A stretch of DNA of 64,000 bases from an uncultured Alistipes sp. (lineage in GTDB: Bacteria; Bacteroidota; Bacteroidia; Bacteroidales; Rikenellaceae): assembly GCA_949283205.1 (NCBI GenBank), contig CASDSD010000001.1:1-64000 (forward strand), given 5' to 3'. Each line of letters starts with the position of its first letter. Position 1 is the first letter of the stretch. The translations under genes were made by a program, and so were the position numbers. The notes below the pieces were generated by a model. That model ran no database searches. It saw only the letters and a list, made by a program, of their open reading frames with translations, and was not told the origin of the DNA. Shown here one piece after another: positions 43,050-51,333 of the stretch.

Positions 43050-44424
43050 AACGCGGTATTACAATGAAAAATCTCGATCCGCGGCCGCGCCCCGCACTCT
43101 CGGCGCGTACCCGGCCGCCGTGGCGCTCGGCCACCGTCCTGACATAATAAAGTCCGAGCCCGAAGCCCTTGACCGTATGGATATCCCCGGTCGGTATGCG
43201 GTAGAACTTGTCGAAGACGCGCTCCGTCTCGCCGCGTGCCATGCCGATACCGTCATCCGCGACCTCGAAGACAACATTCTCGCCCTCGGCGGCGGCCCGA
43301 ACCGTTATATGCACCTCGTCGCCCGAATATTTCACGGCATTGTCGAGAAGGTTCCCCAGAGCCTTCACCAGATGGAAGCGGTCGGCGCGCAGCGTCAGGT
43401 CCGGAGCGACATCCGTCGCAATCTCCACCCTCTTGCCGCCGGCCGCGGCATGCTCCCGCACGGCCTCCGCGACAACCGTCGCGGCATCGCACTCCTCCAC
43501 CGACAGGGTGAAGGCATCACTCTCCTCGAGCGACATGCGCAGGATGCGGTCCACCATCTCCGAGAGCTGCCGCAGCTCGCGCTGCATGATCCCGATATAT
43601 TCGCGCCGCACGGCGGGGTCCGATGCCATCCGCTCGAAATTCAGGAGCGAGTCGCCCGCGGCATAGGCCACCGAGATCGGGGTCTTGAGTTCGTGGGTTA
43701 TGTTGTGCGTCAGGTCGAGACGCATGCGCTCGACGCTCTTGAACCGGAAGAGCGTCCGAACCAGATAGGCGAAGAGCGCCGCTATCAATACCACGATCAG
43801 CACCGACGAGATTATGATACCCGCCATATTGCCCAGCATCGACCGATAAGGGTGTTCGGTGCGCACCTGCACGGCAAGGCCCCCCTCGCCCGCATCCGTG
43901 CCGCCCGCCACGGCGAACGCCTCGTTTACGGTGAGGCACGGGCGGCCGTCGAGGCGCGAGCGGCCCGTCGCAGCATCGGCCGCATGGTCGAAACGCCTCG
44001 TACTGTCACCGAGGCTTATCTCAACGTCGTAATCCCCCACGCCGCGCACGGCCAGCTCCTCGCGCAGAAGAGAGTCTATGGCCTCGAAACGCACATCCTC
44101 GAAATTCAGCACCACCATGTTTATGGCCCCGCCGCCACGCCCGAGATTTATGTTTATCGACTGCACGGTATCGGCCTCCGTGCCCCGCATGCGCGTTATC
44201 ACCAGCGAGTCGGCGGCAGGGGCGTTCGCCTGCAGGCTGTATACCGAACGGGAGTCGAGACGGCTGCGGTAGAGCGCCGTCGTGACCGCCGCGCGTATCT
44301 GGTCGGCGTAACGCTCCACCGACTGCCGGTAGAGGCGCGTCAGCCACACGCCCTGCATCTGCGCCAGAGCCATTATCGCCACGGTCATCAAAACCGCCAC
44401 TATCTTGAACTGCCGTTTATTCAT
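43036..44424 (-). CDS. Sensor histidine kinase (OmpR-system partner)
   Basis: Encodes 462 aa. TM1 is at about 9-27 (KIVAVLMTVAIMALAQMQG), a periplasmic sensor at about 30-190, and TM2 at about 195-217 (MAGIIISSVLIVVLIAALFAY). Next come the H-box ITHELKTPISVAYAAG (His near 243), N box LGNLLDNAVKYSGD, G1 VADDGIGMARGE, F box DKFYRI, and G2 GFGLGLYYVRTV. No HAMP domain is evident between TM2 and the H-box. It is transcribed from a TATCTTTG element on the minus strand (44464-44457) and is divergent from the GLPGLI genes it probably helps control. Confidence 0.94.
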   Translation of the reverse strand: MNKRQFKIVAVLMTVAIMALAQMQGVWLTRLYRQSVERYADQIRAAVTTALYRSRLDSRSVYSLQANAPAADSLVITRMRGTEADTVQSININLGRGGGAINMVVLNFEDVRFEAIDSLLREELAVRGVGDYDVEISLGDSTRRFDHAADAATGRSRLDGRPCLTVNEAFAVAGGTDAGEGGLAVQVRTEHPYRSMLGNMAGIIISSVLIVVLIAALFAYLVRTLFRFKSVERMRLDLTHNITHELKTPISVAYAAGDSLLNFERMASDPAVRREYIGIMQRELRQLSEMVDRILRMSLEESDAFTLSVEECDAATVVAEAVREHAAAGGKRVEIATDVAPDLTLRADRFHLVKALGNLLDNAVKYSGDEVHITVRAAAEGENVVFEVADDGIGMARGETERVFDKFYRIPTGDIHTVKGFGLGLYYVRTVAERHGGRVRAESAGRGRGSRFFIVIPRYGRG

Positions 44425-44456
44425 AGCATGTCATCCGCCGGGGTCCTATCCCGAAA

Positions 44457-44464
44457 CAAAGATA
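44457..44464 (-). promoter_or_regulatory. -7 element of the kinase/regulator operon
   Basis: Minus-strand TATCTTTG (44464-44457), 33 bp before the ATG at 44424. The TTAAC array begins about 39 bp upstream of it, so the regulator may also act on its own operon. Confidence 0.6.
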
Positions 44465-44502
44465 TGAATAAAACCGCCGCCGCACCATAGCCTCCGGCCC
44501 GG

Positions 44503-44579
44503 TTTAACACTATTTAACACTTCGGCCGGGGCTTTAACTCCCGGTTAACATTTCGGGACCGCACCGCATGCGAACTTTG
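44503..44579 (+). promoter_or_regulatory. Phased TTAAC boxes and -7 element, GLPGLI gene 1
   Basis: TTAAC cores lie at 44504-44508, 44514-44518, 44534-44538 and 44545-44549 (steps 10, 20, 11). The first two are parts of identical TTTAACAC repeats. The -7 element GAACTTTG is at 44572-44579. The last core starts exactly 27 bp before the -7 element and sits where the -33 box should be. No normal -33 is present, as expected for a promoter that depends on an activator. Confidence 0.75.
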
Positions 44580-44608
44580 CAGTGTCAAACTCAAACACTC
44601 GACAACAC

Positions 44609-45508
44609 ATGAAAAAGTTCATCATTGCAATCGCCGCTATTGCCGCCTGCGCGGCAAGCCCCGCGGCACAGGCACAGCAGACACCGCAACGCTTTATCCT
44701 CTTCGACACCGAGAAGGGTGCCACATCCTACCAGACGGGGCAGCTGGAGCGGACCGAGGTGGGGCGCGCAACCCTCAAATGCGCCTACCGCCTGCGCTGG
44801 GCCAAGGACCGCGCACATGACAAATGGATCGAACAGACATTCATCCTGCAGTGCGGCCCCGCCATGTCGAAGTTCTACGACCAGCGTGTGCGCGCCATCG
44901 ACGACATGCTGCAGACGGCCGCCCCGTCCGACCTGCAAAGCAACCCCTCGGCCTACTCGGGCGGCGACCGCCTCACGATATTCCAGAACATGCCGACGGG
45001 AGAACTGACCCTCACCGACTCCTTCTCGGCCGAATTCTACCGCTGCGTGGAACCCATGCCCGCATTCGAGTGGCGCATAAGCGGAGATACGTGTACGATT
45101 CTGGGGTATGCGTGCCGCCGCGCCGAGTGCGACTTCCGCGGCCGCAGCTACACGGCATGGTTCGCGGAGGAGATACCCGTAAGCTGCGGCCCGTGGAAGT
45201 TCCACGGCCTGCCGGGGCTCATCATGGCCGTCGAGGACAGCGAGGGCGACTACTCCTACCGCATCGAGGGCATAGAGCAGTGCAACGAGGCAATCGACAT
45301 CGACACGCGGCAATATATCGACTCTACACGCGAGAAGTATCTCCGCCTCAAGTATCAGTATCTGCTCGACCCGATAGGTTTCTTCAGCCGCAACAGCGGC
45401 GTCGACATCAACATCACCAACGAGGACGGCACGCGCAACACAGCCCTCGAGGAGCAGCTGCGCAGCGACTCGCTCCCGTACGATTTTCCCGAGCGCGACT
45501 ACCGCTGA
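44609..45508 (+). CDS. GLPGLI family protein 1
   Basis: Encodes 299 aa from the ATG at 44609 (MKKFIIAIAAIAACAASPAAQA, signal peptide). The family name motif appears as WKFHGLPGLIMAVED near residue 200, preceded by the conserved ILGYACRRAECDFRGRSYTAWFAEEIPVSCGP region. GLPGLI proteins are exported Bacteroidetes proteins of unknown function, often in tandem and beside TonB-dependent receptor-like genes, as here. It is the first gene after the phased TTAAC array. It is 35-45% similar by eye to the next gene in the central region, indicating tandem duplication. Confidence 0.92.
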   Translation: MKKFIIAIAAIAACAASPAAQAQQTPQRFILFDTEKGATSYQTGQLERTEVGRATLKCAYRLRWAKDRAHDKWIEQTFILQCGPAMSKFYDQRVRAIDDMLQTAAPSDLQSNPSAYSGGDRLTIFQNMPTGELTLTDSFSAEFYRCVEPMPAFEWRISGDTCTILGYACRRAECDFRGRSYTAWFAEEIPVSCGPWKFHGLPGLIMAVEDSEGDYSYRIEGIEQCNEAIDIDTRQYIDSTREKYLRLKYQYLLDPIGFFSRNSGVDINITNEDGTRNTALEEQLRSDSLPYDFPERDYR

Positions 45509-45514
45509 GCGGCA

Positions 45515-45580
45515 TTAACATTCGTTAACATTTATTAACCGACCGTTAACACGCCGCAGGGCCGTATCGGGGTAACTTCG
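45515..45580 (+). promoter_or_regulatory. Phased TTAAC boxes and -7 element, GLPGLI gene 2
   Basis: TTAAC cores lie at 45515-45519, 45525-45529, 45535-45539 and 45546-45550 (steps 10, 10, 11). The -7-like TAACTTCG is at 45573-45580, again starting exactly 27 bp after the start of the last core, with no recognisable -33. Confidence 0.75.
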
Positions 45581-45606
45581 TGCAACGGAACAAAAAACCA
45601 CACATC

Positions 45607-46482
45607 ATGAAAACTACCCTTATCACCCTTGCCGCCCTGCTGGCGGCCACGATCGCGGCGCACGCGCAGATCGACGTGAACAACATCAAATCCATCTCCG
45701 TAATCAAAACAAACTCCAATGCCGCGGTGACCGCCACGCGCGAGATCGGCCGCTCGACGCTCGAATGCGTCTACAAGGCCCTCTCGCCCGAGCGGGGTAC
45801 CGGGGAGGAGCCGATCCGCATCAAGGAGGACCAGATGATCCTGCAGACGGGAGGCGGCGTCTCGAAGTTCTACAGCTACTACAACTTCGTCAAGGATTCG
45901 CTCATGAAGGCCGACCCGGCCGACATCAAGAACACCGTCCAGCGCAAGGACGGCACCAGCGCCTGCCTCTACACGGGCTATCCCGAAGCGGGGCGGCTGA
46001 CCCTGACCGAGAGTATCGGCTCGACCTATTACATGTATGAGGACGCGGTGCCCGAGATCGAGTGGACCATAGGCGACCAGACGCGCGAGATTCTGGGCTA
46101 CACCTGCCGCCGCGCCGACTGCACCCTCTACGGGCGCCGTTTCACGGCGTGGTTCACGGAGGAGATCCCCGTCGCCGGCGGTCCGTGGAAACTGCAGGGG
46201 CTGCCGGGCTTCGTCATGGCCGCCGCGGACGACGAGGGGCTATACTCGTTCGAGATCATCGGCCTGCGCAACGTCGAGCGGCCGATCGAATACTCCGACC
46301 GCAAATATATCGTGACCTCACGCGAAAAGTACCTGCGGCAACTGCACCGCTTCAGGAACAACCCCATGGGGTATCTAGTCTCGTCCGGCGAGATGATCAT
46401 CGAGATGCGCGACGGCAGCGAGCCCTCCACCGAAAGCGACATGCAGGAGTTTTCGATGATCGAAACCGACTACAAACACTGA
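45607..46482 (+). CDS. GLPGLI family protein 2
   Basis: Encodes 291 aa from the ATG at 45607, with a signal peptide (MKTTLITLAALLAATIAAHA). The motif reads LQGLPGFVMAAADDEG near residue 198, and the preceding ILGYTCRRADCTLYGRRFTAWFTEEIP segment matches GLPGLI protein 1. It has its own phased TTAAC promoter rather than depending only on read-through. The receptor gene follows 48 bp downstream and is probably co-transcribed. Confidence 0.92.
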   Translation: MKTTLITLAALLAATIAAHAQIDVNNIKSISVIKTNSNAAVTATREIGRSTLECVYKALSPERGTGEEPIRIKEDQMILQTGGGVSKFYSYYNFVKDSLMKADPADIKNTVQRKDGTSACLYTGYPEAGRLTLTESIGSTYYMYEDAVPEIEWTIGDQTREILGYTCRRADCTLYGRRFTAWFTEEIPVAGGPWKLQGLPGFVMAAADDEGLYSFEIIGLRNVERPIEYSDRKYIVTSREKYLRQLHRFRNNPMGYLVSSGEMIIEMRDGSEPSTESDMQEFSMIETDYKH

Positions 46483-46530
46483 CCGCAACGGCCGTGACGA
46501 CTGCACCGGCGGCGAAACACACATAAAACC

Positions 46531-49167
46531 ATGAGCATGATACACAAAATAGCATTCGCCGCCGCGGCCGTCATCCTCTCGGCCGCCGCCGTCAGCGCAC
46601 AAACGCCCTGCCGCATCACGGGAACGGTCACCGACGCCGCGACGCGGCAGCCCGTGGCGGGCGTGGTGGTAAAATTCACCGACGCCGAGGGCAACCTCAC
46701 GGCCTACTCCACCACCGACGGAAAGGGCGCATACACCATCCTGCGCAGGAGCGTACCAGGGGCCGGCTGCCGCCTCGTATTCTCGATGCTGGGCTACGCC
46801 ACGCGCGAGGTCGTACCCGACAGCTGGGCGGAGCCCGTAAACATCCCCCTCGAAGCCGCCGCCACGGCCATACGCGAGGTGGTCGTCAAGGCCCCGCGCA
46901 TATCGATGCAGGGCGACACCATATCATACACCGCCAGCGCGTTCACCGATGCCGACGACAAGACCCTCTCGGACATACTGAAGAAGATGCCGGGGCTCGA
47001 GGTCGAGGAGTCGGGCCGCGTGAAGTATCAGGGCGAGTCGGTCGACAAGCTCTACATCGACGGCGTAGACATGCTGGGCGACCGCTACTCGCTGGCCACG
47101 AAAAACATCTCGCCCCAGGACATAAAGGGCGTAGACGTCATGGAGAACCACCAGCCCAAGAAGATCCTGCGCGACGTGGAGTTCTCGGAGAAGGCCGCGC
47201 TCAACATACGCATGGACAGCCGCGTCCGGAACCGGTGGTCGGGCTCTGCCGCCGCCGCAGGCGGTTTCTCCCCAGCGCTGTGGAACGGCTCGCTTTTCGC
47301 AATGTGCATCGCCAAAGGCTTCTCGACGATGAACTCCGCCAAGAGCTGCAACACGGGCGACGACATCGGCGCCGAGGCGGGATATAGGGGGTCGGGCTAT
47401 TCTCTCCCGCAATACATATCCGTAGGCACCTCGGCGGCACCCATAGGCCGCATGCGCACACGCTTCAACACCTCGCACCTGTACAACACCTCCAACATGA
47501 TACGTCTCGGCGAGGATTACAGCCTGCATGTCGACGCCTCGTACCTGTACGAACGTCTCACCTCGGACGACGCCTCCGCAACGACATACTACGTGGGCGG
47601 CGACTCGATCTCCACGCGCAGCGCGTCCCGCGCCGCCGATGCCGCCCATACGCTCGACGCCTCGGTGCGCCTGCAGGCCAACACCGACCGCACATACCTC
47701 AACAACACCCTCTCGGCGCGCATCGTATGGCAGGACGTATGGCGCAGCGACGACGGCACCTATCCCAACATGCAGCGCGCCCACACCCCGTCGCAGAGCG
47801 TCTCCGACAACCTCGAACTCACGAAACGCTTCGGCCGCCGTACCCTTACCATCCGCTCGGCGAACAGCTACATGCGCACGCCGCAGACGCTCTCGGTCGA
47901 ACGCGACACCTCGCAACAACGGCAGACCCTCGACGCCCGGGCCCTCCGTTCGGCCACAAGCACCTCCCTCGTATGGCGTTTCGGCCGCTGGGGCATCGGC
48001 CTCAACGCGGCATTCACGCAACTCGTGCGCTCGCTCCGCTCCTCGCTCACGGGACTCGACCCCGCAGCCGGGACAGAATCGGCCGGCAATGCCGCCGACA
48101 CCCCCGAAACGGCCCTCCCGATGCAAAACGACATGCGCCTCTCGATGACGCAGGCCGACCTGTATCCGTCGCTGACGTACGACTCTCCCACGGTAAAACT
48201 CGCCTTCAACGTCCCGTTATCGGGCTACATATACTCCATACGCGACCGCATCGGCAACCATACGCGCCGCATCGACGACATGACGTTCGCCCCCACGCTC
48301 ACGGCAAGACTTCTGGCCACGCCCATGCTCACCCTCTCGGCCTCGGCATCATACAAACACGCGCCTCTGGCACAGGAGAACTTCTACTGCGGAGCCATCC
48401 TCTACGACTACCGCTACCTGCGGCGCGGGTACGAGATCATCGACAATGACTCCTCGCTTGCCGCCACCCTCCGCGCCGAATACAAGAACCCACTCTCGTC
48501 GATATTCGCCAACGTGTCGGCAGGTCATACGCGCTCACGCCTGAACGCAACCCCGTCGCAGGACTTCGTGGGCGAGTATATCGTCACGACAGCCATCGCA
48601 GTCCCATACCATAGCTCCGTGACATTCGTCGGCGGCAACATAAGCAAGGGTATCGACGAGGTGAAGGGCAAGATCGGCGTCACCGCGTCGTGGAACCTCT
48701 CCAGCACGGGCATGATACAGCAGGGCGAATACAACCCATACCGCATGCACACCCTCTCCGTCGCCCCCTCGTTCGACCTGACACCCCTGCGCTGGCTGGG
48801 CGTCGCCTACCAACTCGGATACTCCCGTTCGCTGCTCAAGGTGGCAATGACGGGACACGACTCCGCCACGACATCCCTCTCGCAGTCACTCACCGCCGAC
48901 ATCTCCCCCGTGGAGGGGCTGCGCCTCCGCCTCGGGGCCGAACACTACCGCACGCAGATATCGACCGCCTCGCACAAGAACTCAATCCTCTTCGACGCCT
49001 CGGCCGCATACACCTTCCGCAACGGATGGGAGCTCTCCCTGACAGCCCGCAACCTGCTCGACGAGCGCGAATATGCCTACACGCTCTTCGACGGCCTGAG
49101 CCGCTCGTCGGCCTCGTTCGCCATACGTCCGCGCAACATCCTGCTCAACCTGTATGTAAGGTTCTGA
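46531..49167 (+). CDS. Outer-membrane receptor with carboxypeptidase-like N-domain
   Basis: Encodes 878 aa. After the signal peptide (ending AAVSAQ) a carboxypeptidase-regulatory-like beta-sandwich (ITGTVTDAATRQPVAGVVVKF) covers about residues 25-110. A plug-like segment follows (LSDILKKMPGLEVEESGRVKY, VDKLYIDGVDMLGDRYSLA), then a long beta-barrel with alternating aromatic strands and the terminal residue Phe (LLNLYVRF). This is the TonB-dependent-receptor-like group commonly paired with GLPGLI genes, and it lacks the longer SusC features. Its ligand is unknown. The GLPGLI proteins may assist it or its cargo. Confidence 0.9.
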   Translation: MSMIHKIAFAAAAVILSAAAVSAQTPCRITGTVTDAATRQPVAGVVVKFTDAEGNLTAYSTTDGKGAYTILRRSVPGAGCRLVFSMLGYATREVVPDSWAEPVNIPLEAAATAIREVVVKAPRISMQGDTISYTASAFTDADDKTLSDILKKMPGLEVEESGRVKYQGESVDKLYIDGVDMLGDRYSLATKNISPQDIKGVDVMENHQPKKILRDVEFSEKAALNIRMDSRVRNRWSGSAAAAGGFSPALWNGSLFAMCIAKGFSTMNSAKSCNTGDDIGAEAGYRGSGYSLPQYISVGTSAAPIGRMRTRFNTSHLYNTSNMIRLGEDYSLHVDASYLYERLTSDDASATTYYVGGDSISTRSASRAADAAHTLDASVRLQANTDRTYLNNTLSARIVWQDVWRSDDGTYPNMQRAHTPSQSVSDNLELTKRFGRRTLTIRSANSYMRTPQTLSVERDTSQQRQTLDARALRSATSTSLVWRFGRWGIGLNAAFTQLVRSLRSSLTGLDPAAGTESAGNAADTPETALPMQNDMRLSMTQADLYPSLTYDSPTVKLAFNVPLSGYIYSIRDRIGNHTRRIDDMTFAPTLTARLLATPMLTLSASASYKHAPLAQENFYCGAILYDYRYLRRGYEIIDNDSSLAATLRAEYKNPLSSIFANVSAGHTRSRLNATPSQDFVGEYIVTTAIAVPYHSSVTFVGGNISKGIDEVKGKIGVTASWNLSSTGMIQQGEYNPYRMHTLSVAPSFDLTPLRWLGVAYQLGYSRSLLKVAMTGHDSATTSLSQSLTADISPVEGLRLRLGAEHYRTQISTASHKNSILFDASAAYTFRNGWELSLTARNLLDEREYAYTLFDGLSRSSASFAIRPRNILLNLYVRF

Positions 49168-49191
49168 CCGCCCCGGCACGGACGAAAGATA

Positions 49192-49232
49192 CGGCGCAAG
49201 GCATCCCGACCGAACGGGACAGCCCTGCGCCG
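49192..49232. terminator. Possible bidirectional cruciform terminator
   Basis: Outer stem CGGCGCA (49192-49198) with TGCGCCG (49226-49232) and inner stem TCCCG (49204-49208) with CGGGA (49215-49219). It lies between the convergent receptor and lysO genes. There is no long T tract. Confidence 0.5.
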
Positions 49233-49250
49233 CACCCTTATTGTATCAAA

Positions 49251-49880
49251 TTACGACAACGAGCAGAAGAACGGCACCAGAAACGGCACCGAGAAGTCGA
49301 CCAGAGCGCCGTGCGCTATCGACACGAAGACCCACTCGCGCCCCGAGAAACGGGTGATGACGGGCAGCGTGGTATCCATCGTCGTGGCCCCGCCCGCGCA
49401 TATCGGCGCCAGCGGCGAGAACCACCGCACCATGAGCGGCGCCAGCAGCAGGGTGAACATCTCGCGGAATATGTTCGCCATAAGGGCTATCGTCGCCAGT
49501 TCGGCCGCCACCTGCGTCCCCATCGAGGCCCCGCCTACGGACGAGATCAGTATCGACGAGAGCGAATAGTATCCGAAACCGCTCCCTACGGCCAGCACCT
49601 GCCACACGTTCCAGCGCGACAACAGCAATGCCACCGCCGCCGATGCCACGAGCGTCCCCGTTATGGTGGCAAGCGGCACCAGGAGCATACGCGGCGAGAC
49701 GGTGCGTACGATGTCGCGCAGCCGTTCGTCGCTTCCTATTCCCATGCCCACCTGGAACATCAGCGCAAAAAGCACCGCCAGCGACAGACCGCGGCCCGTA
49801 ACCCAGGCGGGCAGCAGCCCGAGCCATCCCGCCACACACCCGACGGCAAAGGCCCCCACTATGACCAGACTACTCTTCAT
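49251..49880 (-). CDS. LysO-type transporter, C-terminal part
   Basis: Encodes 209 aa with about six hydrophobic helices and GSGFGYYSLSSILIS near residue 100. This segment is characteristic of the LysO/YbjE (DUF340) lysine-exporter family, including an intramembrane acidic-polar pocket further on. The family in proteobacteria is one polypeptide of about 300 aa. Here the C-terminal domain is a separate gene whose start overlaps the upstream gene by 11 bp, so the two halves are made together. Lysine or a lysine analogue is the likely substrate by family. Confidence 0.8.
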   Translation of the reverse strand: MKSSLVIVGAFAVGCVAGWLGLLPAWVTGRGLSLAVLFALMFQVGMGIGSDERLRDIVRTVSPRMLLVPLATITGTLVASAAVALLLSRWNVWQVLAVGSGFGYYSLSSILISSVGGASMGTQVAAELATIALMANIFREMFTLLLAPLMVRWFSPLAPICAGGATTMDTTLPVITRFSGREWVFVSIAHGALVDFSVPFLVPFFCSLS

Positions 49881-50163
49881 CGCCCGCGACGGATTTACGT
49901 TTCACGAAAAACAGGCGATAGACCGCACGTGCCGCAACGATGCTCCCCGCCGTCGCCGCAACGGCTATGGCCAGCGCCTCGGCGCCCGATGCGGTCAAGC
50001 CCCTTATCACGGCCTCGTTGCCGCCGATCTCACCCCCCATGACGAAGAGCAGCGCCACGATCGTCGCCATCGTCGTCACCGGAAGCAGGCGCAGCGCCTT
50101 CATGTGCCGCAGCAACCGCCCCGAAACGATGCCGGCAGCCATCACCAATATTATCCCGATCAT
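49870..50163 (-). CDS. LysO-type transporter, N-terminal part
   Basis: Encodes 97 aa with three hydrophobic helices (IGIILVMAAGIVSGRLL; MATIVALLFVMGGEIGGN; LAIAVAATAGSIVAARAVY). It corresponds to the N-terminal domain of LysO. The conserved FVMGxEIG segment around residue 40 fits the family. It is translated just before the C-terminal half through an 11-bp overlap. A two-gene LysO arrangement is known in Bacteroidetes, so it is not regarded as a broken gene. Confidence 0.75.
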   Translation of the reverse strand: MIGIILVMAAGIVSGRLLRHMKALRLLPVTTMATIVALLFVMGGEIGGNEAVIRGLTASGAEALAIAVAATAGSIVAARAVYRLFFVKRKSVAGDEE

Positions 50164-50348
50164 ATGCCAAACGATTTGTCGCCGTCAAAGATAACTTTTT
50201 TTCATGCAACGTGCAACCCTCGGCGAACGCGTGCGCGCCGTTAGACAACACACTACATATCAATACAATACAATCGAAAATACATTTACATGCGAGACTC
50301 GCCACGCATGGCGGCGGATAAAAAAAAGAAGAAAAATAAAAAAAATAC

Positions 50349-50388
50349 TACTTTGTGATACAAAGTATCAAAAATATATCTATATTTG
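50349..50388 (+). promoter_or_regulatory. PadR-type operator over the PspC operon promoter
   Basis: TACTTTGT (50349-50356), spacer GAT, ACAAAGTA (50360-50367) form a perfect 8-bp inverted repeat. TATATTTG (50381-50388) is the -7 element. The -33 region falls inside the inverted repeat, so a bound protein would block RNA polymerase. A PadR gene is second in the operon, which suggests self-repression. Confidence 0.75.
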
Positions 50389-50427
50389 CAGTACGATAAT
50401 ATTCAACCATACTAAAATTCATCTGCC

Positions 50428-50943
50428 ATGAAAGAGACGATCAACGTAAACATCGCACAACAGGCCTTTACAATGGACATGGATGCTTACTCGGCTCTCA
50501 ACGCCTACCTTGACGACATAAGCCGCCGCCTCCCGCAGTCGGATACAGAAACCATGTCCGATATCGAGAGCCGCATAGCGGAGATCTTCCGCGAGAAGGT
50601 TCCCTCGCCCATGATGGTCATAACATATGGTGTTGTCCGCAGCACGATGGCGCAGATAGGCAGTCCCGAGGACTTCGGCGCGGCGAACCGCCCCCTCAAC
50701 TCAGAGACACGCGCCACAGAGGCGCCGCGGCGCTTCTACCGCTCGCGCACGGACCGATCCATAGCCGGTGTGTGCGGAGGTATGGCCGCATACTTCAACC
50801 TCGACTCGACGCTGCTGCGAATACTGGCCATACTGTTCATCTTCCTGGCCGGCTCGACGCTGTGGCTCTACCTTATCCTGTGGCTCGTAATTCCATACGA
50901 GCCCGAAACGGGAACCGCCCGAAACAACGAATACACAAAATAA
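50428..50943 (+). CDS. PspC-domain membrane protein (short)
   Basis: Encodes 171 aa. An acidic soluble N-terminal region (about 1-95; ALNAYLDDISRRLPQSDTET, DIESRIAEIFREK) is followed by the PspC domain: RSRTDRSIAGVCGGMAAYFNLDSTLLRI at about 105-133, then two membrane helices (ILAILFIFLAGSTLWLYLILWLVIPY). PspC proteins take part in envelope stress responses. It is first of four co-directional genes: the PadR start is 15 bp downstream, then DUF2807 and a long PspC protein follow. Its N-terminal region recurs at the start of that longer PspC protein. Confidence 0.9.
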   Translation: MKETINVNIAQQAFTMDMDAYSALNAYLDDISRRLPQSDTETMSDIESRIAEIFREKVPSPMMVITYGVVRSTMAQIGSPEDFGAANRPLNSETRATEAPRRFYRSRTDRSIAGVCGGMAAYFNLDSTLLRILAILFIFLAGSTLWLYLILWLVIPYEPETGTARNNEYTK

Positions 50944-50958
50944 AACGGAGGAAAAGTC

Positions 50959-51288
50959 ATGAACGAAGAAAATGTAAAAGTCCAGATGCGAAAGGGCATC
51001 CTCGAGTATTGCATCCTCGCCATACTCTCACGCGGGGACTCCTACGCGCCGAAGATCATCGCCGAGCTGAAGGCCGCGCAGATGATCGTCGTAGAAGGTA
51101 CGCTCTACCCTATCCTCACGCGACAGAAGAACGCCGGCCTGCTGACATACCGCTGGGAAGAGTCCCCGCAGGGGCCGCCGCGAAAGTACTACATGCTCAC
51201 CGAGGCGGGACGCGCACAGCTCGCCGCCCTCGACGAGGCCTGGGACGAGATGGTCGAACAGATACGCATCATCCGCCACGGGCAGTAG
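50959..51288 (+). CDS. PadR-family transcriptional regulator
   Basis: Encodes 109 aa, the small PadR type. The winged helix covers the whole protein: QMRKGILEYCILAILSRGDSY at the start, the recognition region VVEGTLYPILTRQKNAGLL near residues 45-63, the wing WEESPQGPPRKYYMLTEAGR, and a C-terminal dimerisation helix. It probably represses this operon by binding the inverted repeat at 50349-50367. The inducing signal is unknown but membrane stress is plausible from its neighbours. Confidence 0.93.
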   Translation: MNEENVKVQMRKGILEYCILAILSRGDSYAPKIIAELKAAQMIVVEGTLYPILTRQKNAGLLTYRWEESPQGPPRKYYMLTEAGRAQLAALDEAWDEMVEQIRIIRHGQ

Positions 51289-51333
51289 GACCGCCACCAC
51301 ACCACACAACGCATAACAACAATACACACACCC

